The notes beneath the pieces were generated by a model. That model saw nothing but the letters and a program-made list of their open reading frames with translations. It was not told where the DNA came from and ran no database searches. A DNA stretch of 62,830 nt from Kitasatospora sp. A2-31 (lineage in GTDB: Bacteria > Actinomycetota > Actinomycetes > Streptomycetales > Streptomycetaceae): NCBI RefSeq assembly GCF_022288725.1, contig NZ_JAKNTA010000002.1, forward strand, positions 1 through 62,830, read 5' to 3'. Position numbers and translations under genes: made by a program. Below, piece by piece: positions 15,575 through 22,935 of the stretch. Each line of letters begins with the position of its first letter. Positions within the stretch are counted from its first letter, which is position 1.

Positions 15575-17284
15575 TCACGGTGCGTCGGTGACGGGCCCCT
15601 CGGTGACGGGCCCCTCGGTGACGGGTCCCTCGGGCGTGGGTTCCCCGGGCGTGGGTTCCTCGGGCGTGGGTTCCTCGGCGGTGGGTTCCTCCGCGGCGTG
15701 CCCGGCCGCGGTCGGCCTTCGGCCGGGGAGGTGACGGGTGAACAGGAAGCTCGCCGCGGTGATCCCCGCACAGGCGAGCACGGCCGTCTTGAGGCCGTCG
15801 AGCTGCGCCTGCCGGTAGTTGTCCACGATCGCGGCCGCTTCGTCCGGCGGCACCCCGGGGTGCTCGGCGAGGGCCGCGGCCACGTCGTCGGCGGGTACGA
15901 ACGCCACGCCCGCCTCCAGCCGGACGGCGGCCTGCCCGGCGACGGCGTCCGAGATGCGTGGATCGTCCTCGATCCTGCTGCCGAACGCGCCGGCCAGCGC
16001 GCCGATCAGGATCGCGCCGATCAGGGCCGTCCCGAGCGAGGAGCCGAGGTTCTGCGCGGTGTACTGCAGCCCGCCCGCCTCGCTGCGGTCCTCCGCCGCG
16101 ACGCTGGACTGCACGGTGTTGCCCAGCTGGGAGGCGAGCATCCCGAGGCCGAGGCCGAGCAGGGCCATCGCGCCGGCGAACGAGGCGCCGCGCAGCTCGG
16201 GTTCGATGGCGGTGATCAGCCAGAGCGTGGCGGCGAGCAGGACGAGCAGGCCCGTCCGGACGATCGTCCGCGGCGAGGCGATCCGCAGCAGCAGCGTGCC
16301 GCTCATCGAGGCGAGGAGCATCGTCACGGAGACCGGCACCAGCTTCAGTCCGGTCTCGAAGGCGTCGAGCCCCTGCACCACCTGGAGGTAGAGCGGGATG
16401 ACGAAGAACAGCCCGAGCAGGATGGTGTTCTGGTTGAACAGCGTCGCCAGTCCCGAGCGGAGGGTGGCGTTGCCGAAGAGGTCCAGCGAGACCAGGGGTT
16501 CCAGGCCCCGGGCCTCGCGCCGGCGCTCCTGGCGGCAGAACGCGTACAGCAGCGCGGCCCCGAGCGCCACGACGAACAGGGTCGGGGAGAAGCCGAGGAC
16601 GGTGAAGGGCGGATTGCGCGGCTTCACCCAGCCCCAAGTGCCGCTCTGCAGCACGGCGAGGACCATCAGCGCGAGGCCGGCGGCGGACAGGACGACGCCC
16701 GCGGTGTCGAGCCGGGTCCGGTGCTCGGGGGGCCGCTGGGGCGGGATCCACCGCATCAGCAGCAGGATCGCGACGACCAGCACGACCTCCCCGGCGAACA
16801 CCAGCCGCCAGGTCAGGTAGGTGGTCACCCAGCCGCCGAGGAGCGGGCCGACGGCGATCCCGGCGCCCGCCAGGCCGCCCACCACCCCGTACGCCACCGC
16901 CCGGTCCCGGCCGGCGTAGGAGCCGGCCACCAGCGCCGCCAGGGCGGGCAGGACGAGGGCCGCCCCGAGGCCCTCGATCACCGACCACCCGAGGGCGAGG
17001 ACCCAGAGCGTGGGCGCGACCGCCGTGAGCCCGGAGCCGACCGCGTAGATCATCAGGCCGACGACGAAGACCCGGCGGCGGCCGAACATGTCGCCGAGCT
17101 TGCCGCCGGTGAGCATGAAGGCCGCCATCACCAGCGTGTAGAGGGTGATGACGGCCTGGATGGCGGTCACCTCGGTGTCGAAGTCCTCGACCAGCTGGCT
17201 GATCGAGACGTTCATCACCGAAGCGTCCAGCACCATCAGGAACTGGGCGGTCCCGAGCACGACCAGCGGCTTCCACCGGCCCAT
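15575..17284 (-). CDS. MFS drug-efflux transporter, DHA2 (EmrB/QacA) family
   Basis: 569 residues with about 14 hydrophobic segments. The N-terminus FLMVLDASVMNVSISQLVEDF and the loop GKLGDMFGRRRVF are standard for the 14-helix DHA2 group, a proton-driven exporter of drugs or secondary metabolites. GGAGG is four bases upstream of ATG 17284. The C-terminal tail of about 40 residues is a pentapeptide repeat encoded by 15-bp tandem repeats. No regulator is adjacent. Confidence 0.87.
   Translation of the reverse strand: MGRWKPLVVLGTAQFLMVLDASVMNVSISQLVEDFDTEVTAIQAVITLYTLVMAAFMLTGGKLGDMFGRRRVFVVGLMIYAVGSGLTAVAPTLWVLALGWSVIEGLGAALVLPALAALVAGSYAGRDRAVAYGVVGGLAGAGIAVGPLLGGWVTTYLTWRLVFAGEVVLVVAILLLMRWIPPQRPPEHRTRLDTAGVVLSAAGLALMVLAVLQSGTWGWVKPRNPPFTVLGFSPTLFVVALGAALLYAFCRQERRREARGLEPLVSLDLFGNATLRSGLATLFNQNTILLGLFFVIPLYLQVVQGLDAFETGLKLVPVSVTMLLASMSGTLLLRIASPRTIVRTGLLVLLAATLWLITAIEPELRGASFAGAMALLGLGLGMLASQLGNTVQSSVAAEDRSEAGGLQYTAQNLGSSLGTALIGAILIGALAGAFGSRIEDDPRISDAVAGQAAVRLEAGVAFVPADDVAAALAEHPGVPPDEAAAIVDNYRQAQLDGLKTAVLACAGITAASFLFTRHLPGRRPTAAGHAAEEPTAEEPTPEEPTPGEPTPEGPVTEGPVTEGPVTDAP
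15586..15690. repeat. seven 15-bp tandem repeats inside the MFS gene
   Basis: Units start at 15586, 15601, 15616, 15631, 15646, 15661 and 15676. They encode three GPVTE-type and four PTPEE-type pentapeptides at the extreme C-terminus of the exporter. The reading frame is kept, so copy number can vary without damage. Confidence 0.85.
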
Positions 17285-17384
17285 AGCGCCTCCAGATCGT
17301 CGGGCCCGGCCCGGTGGGAAGGCGGGCCGGGCATGGACGTCAGCGGGTTGCCGGCGGATGCCGGCCGGGCGTCGGACGCCGTCC

Positions 17385-17669
17385 TCAGCTGCCGAGGATC
17401 CGCGCCTTCTGGGCGGCGAACTCCTCCTCGGTCAGGACGCCCTGCTCCTTGAGGGTGGCGAGGTCCTTCAGCTGGTCGAGCTTGTCCTCCATGGTGACGC
17501 CGGCCGGCGGTGCGGCGGGCGCCGCCGCGACCGGTTGCGGGGCGGGGGCCTGGGCGGCCTCCTGCTGCGCCCAGCGGCCGGCCTGGCGGCGCGAGACGCG
17601 GTTCGACACGGCGGTGGCCGTACCGGCGACGACGGCCGTACGGGCGACTCCGCGGATGAGTCCGGGCAT
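17385..17669 (-). CDS. small SHOCT-domain protein
   Basis: 94 residues. The C-terminal 35 residues (KLDQLKDLATLKEQGVLTEEEFAAQKARIL) are a textbook SHOCT domain. The N-terminus has a weak hydrophobic segment and a basic patch (VSRRQAGRW), then an Ala/Pro linker. SHOCT modules act as oligomerisation or membrane-attachment tags. Neighbour of DUF6325, a common pairing. Confidence 0.85.
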   Translation of the reverse strand: MPGLIRGVARTAVVAGTATAVSNRVSRRQAGRWAQQEAAQAPAPQPVAAAPAAPPAGVTMEDKLDQLKDLATLKEQGVLTEEEFAAQKARILGS

Positions 17670-17776
17670 GGCTTCCTGCCTGGGGTTGGGGGGAAGGGTG
17701 GGCGCCGACCGGGCGGACGGCGGGCGGCACGGCCCGCGAGGGGCGCGTCGGGCCGGGCCCGGTCGGCGGAGCGCGG

Positions 17777-18229
17777 TCAGACCGAGGCCTCCAGCGCGTT
17801 GAGCGCCGCGACGACGTCCTCGACGGGGATCCGACCGCTCGCGATCATGCGGGCGCCGGCGTGGCGCAGCGCCTTCACGAGCGGCGCGGCCCAGAGGTTC
17901 TCGTAGAGGAGGACGGCGGCGGAGTCACCGGGGGCCAACAGGGCACCGGCCTCCGCGACGTCGTCCTCCCCGATCAGGCCGGACGAGACGCCCTCGAAGA
18001 AGGTGAGGTCGAGTTCACCGTCCCCGGTGACGTCGGCCAGCTCGATGCCGCTGACCGTGCCGTCCTCGGCCTTCGTGATGAAGGTCAGGTCGAGGATGCG
18101 GATGATGCCGCGATCGACCAGGTCGACGAGGACGGGCATCCCCTCGCCGGTCATCCGGCTGCCCGGGAACTCCACGACCACGTAGTCGATGGGGCCGACT
18201 TCGTCGAGTTCGCTGGATTGGTTGCTCAC
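17777..18229 (-). CDS. DUF6325 family protein
   Basis: 150 residues beginning GPIDYVVVEFPGSRMTGEGM, with IIRILDLTFITKAEDGTV and LYENLWAAPLVKALRHAGARMIASGRIP, the conserved core of DUF6325 (relative of DUF1269). Function unknown; often found next to SHOCT proteins, as here. No membrane segment. Confidence 0.85.
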   Translation of the reverse strand: MSNQSSELDEVGPIDYVVVEFPGSRMTGEGMPVLVDLVDRGIIRILDLTFITKAEDGTVSGIELADVTGDGELDLTFFEGVSSGLIGEDDVAEAGALLAPGDSAAVLLYENLWAAPLVKALRHAGARMIASGRIPVEDVVAALNALEASV

Positions 18230-18500
18230 GACGGCTCCTGACGGTGGGGTCCGATCGGCGCACCGCAGGGCCCGGCGGGCGATCCGGTGCGCTCCTGCGA
18301 CGCTAACCCGCCGCCGGGGGAGTGCGGATCACCTGCTGGGGGTGACCCGGGCGGTGCGGCGGCCGCCGGCAGCGGTCGTTCGGGGGACCGGGGTCACCCC
18401 GGTGGGGTAGCTCTGCTGGCCGTGCGCGCGGGGCGGCACTTGGCTGGTCGGGAGGGCCCGTCACGGGCGCCGACCTGCCGGGCCGCTGGAGGAGAGATAC

Positions 18501-20150
18501 ATGTCGTCGTCCGAACCCGACAGTCCCCGGTCCGGTGGTACCGAGCACGGCGGTCCGCCGTCGGGCGGGGCGGAGTCCGGTGGTCCCGCTTCGGGTGGTT
18601 CCGCGCCGGGGGCGGCCGAACCGTCCGGAGGCTCGGTTCCCGGGGGCGCCGCGGCGGGTGGTCCCGCGGTCGGGGGCGCTGCCGCGGGTGGACCCCCGCC
18701 GGCTGGACCCCCGCCGGCTGCCCCCCCGCCGGCCGCCCCCCCGCCCGCCGGTCCTCCGCCCGGTGCCCCGGCACCGGGCGGCCCCGAGCCCGGGCCGACG
18801 GAGACCGCGGAGCTGAAGGCGCTGCACGACCGCGTGGCGCAACTGGAGGCGGAGGCCGCGAAGCGCCCGCCCGCCCACCACCGGATGCGGACCTTCGGCT
18901 CGACCGTCCTGGTGATCGTCGCCTCGATCCTCTCCCTGCTGGCGGTCATCGCGGTCTGGGCCCACAACGAGGTGACCGACACGGACCGGTTCGTCTCCTC
19001 GCTGGCGCCGCTGGCCCACAACCCCGACGTCCAGAACGCGCTGGCGAACCGGCTCACCAATGCCGCGGCCGAACAGATCGACGTCAAGGCCCTGGTCAAC
19101 GACCTCTCGCAGGCGGCCGCCGAGCAGGGCGTGCCGCCGCGGCTCGCCGACCTCATCGGCGGGCTGAGCGGCCCCCTGGAGGGGGCACTCACCAACGTCA
19201 TCCACAGTGCCGCCGAGAGGGTGGTCACCAGCGAGGCCTTCGCCACGGTCTGGGAACAGGCCCTGAGGCTCGGCCACGCCTCGATGGTGAAGGCGCTGAC
19301 CGGCGAGGGCGGCGGGGCCGTCCAGCTGAAGAACGACGAGGTGACCATCGACATCGGGCCGATGGTGGACAAGGTGAAGACGGAGCTGGTCAACGCCGGG
19401 TTCGCACCCGCCGCGAAGATCCCGGCGGTGCACACCGACTTCGTGGTCTTCTCCTCGCCCGACATCGCCAAGATCAAGGGCGGCTTCCGGCTCCTGGAGG
19501 TGCTGGGCAACTGGCTGCCGGTGATCGCGGTGCTGGTCGCCGCGGCGGGCGTGTTCACCGCCTTCAACCGGCGCCGCGCCCTGGTGGGAGCCGCGGTGGG
19601 CATCGCGCTGGCCATGCTGTTGATGGGCCTCGCACTGACGGTGTTCCGGTCGTACTTCCTCGACCACCTGCCGTCGAACGCCTCGCCGGCCGCCGCCGGC
19701 GCCGTCTACGACGCGCTGGTGACGTACCTGCGCACGACCGTGCGGGTGGTGGGCGTGCTGGCCCTGGTCGTGGCCATCGGTGCCCTCATGATCGGCCCCT
19801 CGCGCGTCGCCGTGACGATCCGCGCGGTCTGCGGTCACGGGGTCGCCGCGGTCCGGCACGCCGCCGACTCGGCGGGCTTCCACGCCGGCCCGGTGGACGC
19901 GTTCGTGCGGCGCTGGAAGCGGTGGATCGGCATCGTGGTGCTGCTCGGCGCCGCCGTGATCTTCGCCTTCTGGGACCACCCGACCGGCATGGTGGTGTTC
20001 TGGTTCGCGGTGGTGGTGCTGGCGCTCTTCGCGATCCGCGAGTTCTTCGCCCCCGCGTACCCCGCCGGTGGCCCTCTCGTGCCGCGTGCGAAGGCTACCG
20101 AGCCCGGTCCGCCGGCCGCGGCCGGCCACGGCGGGGCGGCCGGCGCCTGA
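18501..20150 (+). CDS. Pro/Gly-rich multi-pass membrane protein
   Basis: 549 residues. Residues 1-95 are a Gly/Ser then Pro/Ala low-complexity tail, followed by a short coiled-coil-like stretch (TAELKALHDRVAQLEAEAAK). A membrane segment (VLVIVASILSLLAVIAVW) precedes a long extracytoplasmic domain of about 190 residues, then about four more membrane helices near residues 330-540. GGAGGAG stands six bases before ATG. Similar proteins of unknown role are widespread in streptomycetes. The topology suggests an envelope sensor or assembly factor, which is inference only. Confidence 0.7.
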   Translation: MSSSEPDSPRSGGTEHGGPPSGGAESGGPASGGSAPGAAEPSGGSVPGGAAAGGPAVGGAAAGGPPPAGPPPAAPPPAAPPPAGPPPGAPAPGGPEPGPTETAELKALHDRVAQLEAEAAKRPPAHHRMRTFGSTVLVIVASILSLLAVIAVWAHNEVTDTDRFVSSLAPLAHNPDVQNALANRLTNAAAEQIDVKALVNDLSQAAAEQGVPPRLADLIGGLSGPLEGALTNVIHSAAERVVTSEAFATVWEQALRLGHASMVKALTGEGGGAVQLKNDEVTIDIGPMVDKVKTELVNAGFAPAAKIPAVHTDFVVFSSPDIAKIKGGFRLLEVLGNWLPVIAVLVAAAGVFTAFNRRRALVGAAVGIALAMLLMGLALTVFRSYFLDHLPSNASPAAAGAVYDALVTYLRTTVRVVGVLALVVAIGALMIGPSRVAVTIRAVCGHGVAAVRHAADSAGFHAGPVDAFVRRWKRWIGIVVLLGAAVIFAFWDHPTGMVVFWFAVVVLALFAIREFFAPAYPAGGPLVPRAKATEPGPPAAAGHGGAAGA

Positions 20151-20298
20151 GGCCCGGCGTCCCGACCGCCCGGGTGCGCCCCGGCCGCGCGCCGGTGCTC
20201 ACCTGGGCGGGGTGATGCCCGTGGGGCCCGCGTCCGTGAGCATGGTGACGGGGCCGGCCGGATCCCTCCGAGGGCCGGCGCGGTCCCGGGAGGCGTGG

Positions 20299-20499
20299 AT
20301 GCGGTACGAGATCAGGATTGCGGGTGCGGTGACCGACGACCTGTTGCACGGCGGCTTCCCCGAGTTGGAGAGCTTCGTCGTGGCGGGCCAGACCGTCCTG
20401 GTCGGCCGGATCGTCGACGAGGCGCACCTGTACGGCCTGCTCGCCCGTTTCCAGGCGCTGGGGCTGCGGGTCGTCGAGCTGCGGCAGCGCTCCGACTGA
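20299..20499 (+). CDS. small conserved-type protein of unknown function
   Basis: 66 residues starting MRYEIRIAGAVTD. ATG 20299 is set by GGGAGG five bases upstream; a longer frame from 20215 has no site. Predicted beta-alpha-beta with FVVAGQTVLVGRIVDEAHLYGLLARFQALGL, which fits a compact one-domain fold. Function unknown. Just downstream is the 22-bp tandem array. Confidence 0.65.
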   Translation: MRYEIRIAGAVTDDLLHGGFPELESFVVAGQTVLVGRIVDEAHLYGLLARFQALGLRVVELRQRSD

Positions 20500-20503
20500 C
20501 CGG

Positions 20504-20590
20504 GTCGGCGGACCGCCCGGAGACGTCGGCGGGACCGCCCGGGGACGTCGGCGGGACCGCCCGGGGACGGTGACGGGACCGCCCGGGGAC
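20504..20590. repeat. 22-bp tandem repeat, four copies
   Basis: Copies at 20504-20524, 20525-20546, 20547-20568 and 20569-20590. The second and third are identical; all share GGGACCGCCCGGGGAC or a one-base variant. Intergenic, immediately after the 66-residue gene. Confidence 0.85.
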
Positions 20591-20668
20591 AGTGACGGGC
20601 CGGGTGACCCCGGGCGGGGCCACCCGGCCCGGTCGTCGGCCGGTACGGGCGGGATCGGTCGGCGCCGG

Positions 20669-20815
20669 TCAGCCGGCGGCTCCGCGGTCCGGAGCCTCGG
20701 GACCCGGCGGAGCGCCCGCGACCGGGGCGGCCGCGGGTGCCGCCGGGGCGGCCGGGTCGGTGCCGGGGCGTCCCCCGTAGGCGATCAGCGCGTGGTGGCG
20801 CTGCGCGGTTGCCAT
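20669..20815 (-). CDS. possible small protein downstream of the SHOCT gene
   Basis: 48-residue frame beginning MATAQRHHALIAYGGRPGTD and continuing Ala/Pro-rich. GGAGG lies five bases before the ATG at 20815, and the frame starts 18 bases after the stop of the SHOCT membrane gene, so it could be co-transcribed. Low-complexity composition leaves it doubtful. Confidence 0.4.
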   Translation of the reverse strand: MATAQRHHALIAYGGRPGTDPAAPAAPAAAPVAGAPPGPEAPDRGAAG

Positions 20816-20833
20816 CGGAACCTCCGGTGTCCG

Positions 20834-21229
20834 TCAGGACAGGACGAGGGCCTTCGCCCGCTGGTACTCCTCCTCCGAGATGTCGCCGCTGCGCCGCAGC
20901 TCGGCGAGGTGGGCCAGCTCCTGCGCGGTGCTCGGCTTCTTCGCCTCCCCGGCGGCCTCCTGGACGTAGCCGCGGAACTCGCTCTCGGCCTGCTGGACCC
21001 GGGCCGTCTCGCGCATTCCCATCCCCTTGCCGCGGGCGATCAGGTAGACGAAGACGCCCAGGAACGGCAGCAGGATCAGGAAGATCGACCAGCCTGCCTT
21101 GCCCCAGCCGCTCACCGAGTCGTCACGGAAGAGGTCCGCGAAGACCCGGAAGAGCAGCATGATCCACAGGACCCAGATGAAGAACCACATGGTCGTGAGG
21201 AAGATGTTGAGCAGCGGGTAGTCGTCCAT
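20834..21229 (-). CDS. membrane protein with phospholipase D nuclease N-terminal-like (PLDc_N) and SHOCT domains
   Basis: 131 residues with two hydrophobic helices (LLNIFLTTMWFFIWVLWIML and GWSIFLILLPFLGVFVYLIA) as in PLDc_N proteins, then a linker and a C-terminal SHOCT motif (AELRRSGDISEEEYQRAKALVL). AGGAG is nine bases upstream of ATG. Unknown function; membrane-anchored SHOCT proteins of this shape are common in streptomycetes. Confidence 0.85.
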   Translation of the reverse strand: MDDYPLLNIFLTTMWFFIWVLWIMLLFRVFADLFRDDSVSGWGKAGWSIFLILLPFLGVFVYLIARGKGMGMRETARVQQAESEFRGYVQEAAGEAKKPSTAQELAHLAELRRSGDISEEEYQRAKALVLS

Positions 21230-21551
21230 GACCGGAATCTCCTGTCCTCGGCCCGACGCGTGTACCCGGCGGCCGCCGGGCCGACCGGCGGTTGCGCCTG
21301 GTTCCCCCCGTCCCACGGTCGGCGCCGGCGGTCGTTCCCGCACCACCCCCGGCGGGTGATTCCGGCGGGTGCCCGGGTGGTGCGGGTCCGTCCGGCGGGG
21401 GGCGCACCGCTGCGCTGAGCGGGATCGCCGCCGACCGCCGGTGAGCCGGGACGGGCCGGGGCGGCCGGGCGCGGCGCTGCCGGGCGGCGCGCGGATCGCC
21501 GGTCCCGGCATCGACCTCGGAGACCCGTGCTCGACCGGCGGGACGTGCGGC
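21230..21551. other. intergenic region with large hairpin
   Basis: 322 bases between two minus-strand genes. Contains the 12-bp-arm inverted repeat at 21337-21386. Otherwise GC-rich without recognised features. Confidence 0.5.
21337..21386 (-). terminator. 12-bp perfect inverted repeat with 26-nt loop
   Basis: CCCGCACCACCC at 21337-21348 and GGGTGGTGCGGG at 21375-21386. It lies about 165 bases past the stop of the Ser-repeat gene and upstream of the SHOCT gene. Terminator is the simplest reading. Confidence 0.4.
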
Positions 21552-21896
21552 CTACCGGACGGCGCGCAGGGCGCGGGGGCGGGAGCGGCCGGAGAGGGCG
21601 GCGCCCGTGACGGCGGTGGCCACCACTCCGGCGGCCAGCAGCCCGCCGCGGGAGCGCCAGGACAGCACCGACCAGCGCGAGTTCGCCGAGAGCAGCGAGC
21701 CCAGGCTCAGCCAGGAGCCGGCGGACAGGACGGACATCGCCGAGCCGGCCGAGCCGATCGACAGGACGGACCCGACCGAGCCCACCGAGAGCACGGAGCC
21801 GACCGAGCCGATCGACAGCACCGAGCCGGCGGAGGCGATGGCGAGGACGGAGTCCCTGGACCAGAGCGTCAACGAGGATGCGGTTTGTGGCGACAC
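21552..21896 (-). CDS. Ser-x-x triplet-repeat protein with C-terminal membrane anchor
   Basis: 114 residues from GTG 21896. Residues 13-84 are 24 consecutive triplets, 23 beginning with Ser (SVL, SIG, SVG, SAG, SWL, SLG and so on); the other two positions are mostly hydrophobic or Gly. A hydrophobic stretch (GLLAAGVVATAVTGAAL, about 85-101) and a basic tail (SGRSRPRALRAVR) follow, suggesting a tail anchor. The start is uncertain, with no strong ribosome site. The opposite strand is also open over the same bases with equally GC-rich third positions, but it encodes only a low-complexity acidic chain. I recall actinobacterial hypothetical proteins with similar repeats; no function is known to me. 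Confidence 0.6.
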   Translation of the reverse strand: MSPQTASSLTLWSRDSVLAIASAGSVLSIGSVGSVLSVGSVGSVLSIGSAGSAMSVLSAGSWLSLGSLLSANSRWSVLSWRSRGGLLAAGVVATAVTGAALSGRSRPRALRAVR

Positions 21897-22218
21897 CCGT
21901 TGATCGTATGTCCGCCCCGGCGCCTCGCGCAGGAGGTGTCGGAAGAGATCCGCGGTGGGCGGGCGGGAAGGCGGCCGAGGGGCGGCGGACGGGCCGCGGC
22001 CCGGGCGCCGGGGCGCCGGAGGAGCGGACGGGCGCGGCGGCGGGTGGGGCGGGGAGGGGGTGGACGGAGGCGGGTGCGACCCGGTGCGGGCGGGACCGGT
22101 GGCCGCCGCGCGGGCCGACCGCTTCCGACCGGCGCTGTGGCACGATTCCAGTGATCGGTACCGATCCGGTACCGGATCGGCAAGCGTTCGTCCGGCCCGC
22201 CGGAGAGACGAGGACCCC
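21897..22218. other. divergent promoter region
   Basis: 322 bases between the Ser-repeat gene and the GNAT gene. GC-rich up to about 22135, then overlapping palindromes at 22153-22180 close to the GNAT start. Confidence 0.5.
22153..22180. promoter_or_regulatory. overlapping perfect palindromes upstream of the GNAT gene
   Basis: GATCGGTACCGATC (22153-22166) overlaps CCGATCCGGTACCGGATCGG (22161-22180), both perfect. They end 38 bases before the GNAT start, a good position for an operator. The regulator is not evident nearby. Confidence 0.55.
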
Positions 22219-22800
22219 GTGCCCGAGACCACCCGAGAGACCGACCGGCCCCAGTCCGCCGCAAGGACGGTCGACCTCGCCTTCCGCCCCGCGACCGTGG
22301 CCGACGTGCCCGCCCTCGTGGCGCTGGTCGAGTCCGCTTACCGCGGCGACGCCAGCCGGACCGGCTGGACCACCGAGGCGGACCTGCTGGACGGCCAGCG
22401 CACCGACGCCGAGGGCGTCACCGCTGCGGTCACCAACCCCGAGGGCGTCGTCCTGGTCGCCGAGCCGGACGGCGAGCTGATCGCCTGCTGCCAGCTGGAG
22501 CGCCGGGGGCGGCACGCCTACTTCGGCATGTTCTCCGTCAGCCCGGGCCACCAGGGCGGCGGGCTGGGCCGGGCCGTACTGGCCGAGGCGGAGCGGTTCG
22601 CGGAGGAGGAGTGGGGCGCCGTCGAGCTGGAGATGACGGTGATCGAGCAGCGCGCCGACCTGATCGCCTGGTACGAGCGCCGTGGCTTCCGCCGCACCGG
22701 CGTCTACTCCCCGTTCCCGTACGGGGACGAGCGCTTCGGGATCCCGCGCCGGCCGGACCTGAGGTTCGAGAAGCTCGTGAAGGAGCTTACCCGGCAGTAG
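22219..22800 (+). CDS. GNAT family N-acetyltransferase
   Basis: 193 residues. FRPATVADVPALVALVESAY opens the fold. The acetyl-CoA loop region is MFSVSPGHQGGGLGRAVLAEAE (motif A, Q/RxxGxG), and LIAWYERRGFRRTGVYSPFP forms motif B. GTG 22219 is preceded by GACGAGGA. The acceptor is unknown. Monocistronic, with a palindromic candidate operator just upstream. Confidence 0.87.
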   Translation: MPETTRETDRPQSAARTVDLAFRPATVADVPALVALVESAYRGDASRTGWTTEADLLDGQRTDAEGVTAAVTNPEGVVLVAEPDGELIACCQLERRGRHAYFGMFSVSPGHQGGGLGRAVLAEAERFAEEEWGAVELEMTVIEQRADLIAWYERRGFRRTGVYSPFPYGDERFGIPRRPDLRFEKLVKELTRQ

Positions 22801-22860
22801 GCCTGACCTGACGTCGAGCAGCCGACCGGGGCGATGCGGAGATGTCATACCTCGTTCACT

Positions 22861-22876
22861 ATTGGTCTAGGCCAAT
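22861..22876. promoter_or_regulatory. DasR-like site (dre-like) ATTGGTCTAGGCCAAT
   Basis: A near-perfect 16-bp palindrome whose core TGGTCTAGGCCA differs by one base from the core TGGTCTAGACCA of DasR-responsive elements as I recall them. It lies 60 bases before the GT2 start, a usual operator distance. Confidence 0.5.
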
Positions 22877-22935
22877 GTGAGAGGGTGGCGGACGAACGGC
22901 CACGTTCCGTCCGAGCCCAGGGGGGCCATTTCCGC

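Noticed and set aside
20504..20590. Possible CRISPR array
   Set aside because: Four head-to-tail copies of 22 bp without spacers; it is a plain tandem repeat, as are 9995-10058 and 40864-40928.
21607..21903. Plus-strand frame over the Ser-repeat gene (acidic Glu-Pro-Thr/Asp chain)
   Set aside because: Third positions are GC-rich on both strands, so this is not decisive, but the minus strand gives the periodic Ser array plus hydrophobic anchor and basic tail; the plus strand has only a low-complexity acidic chain.
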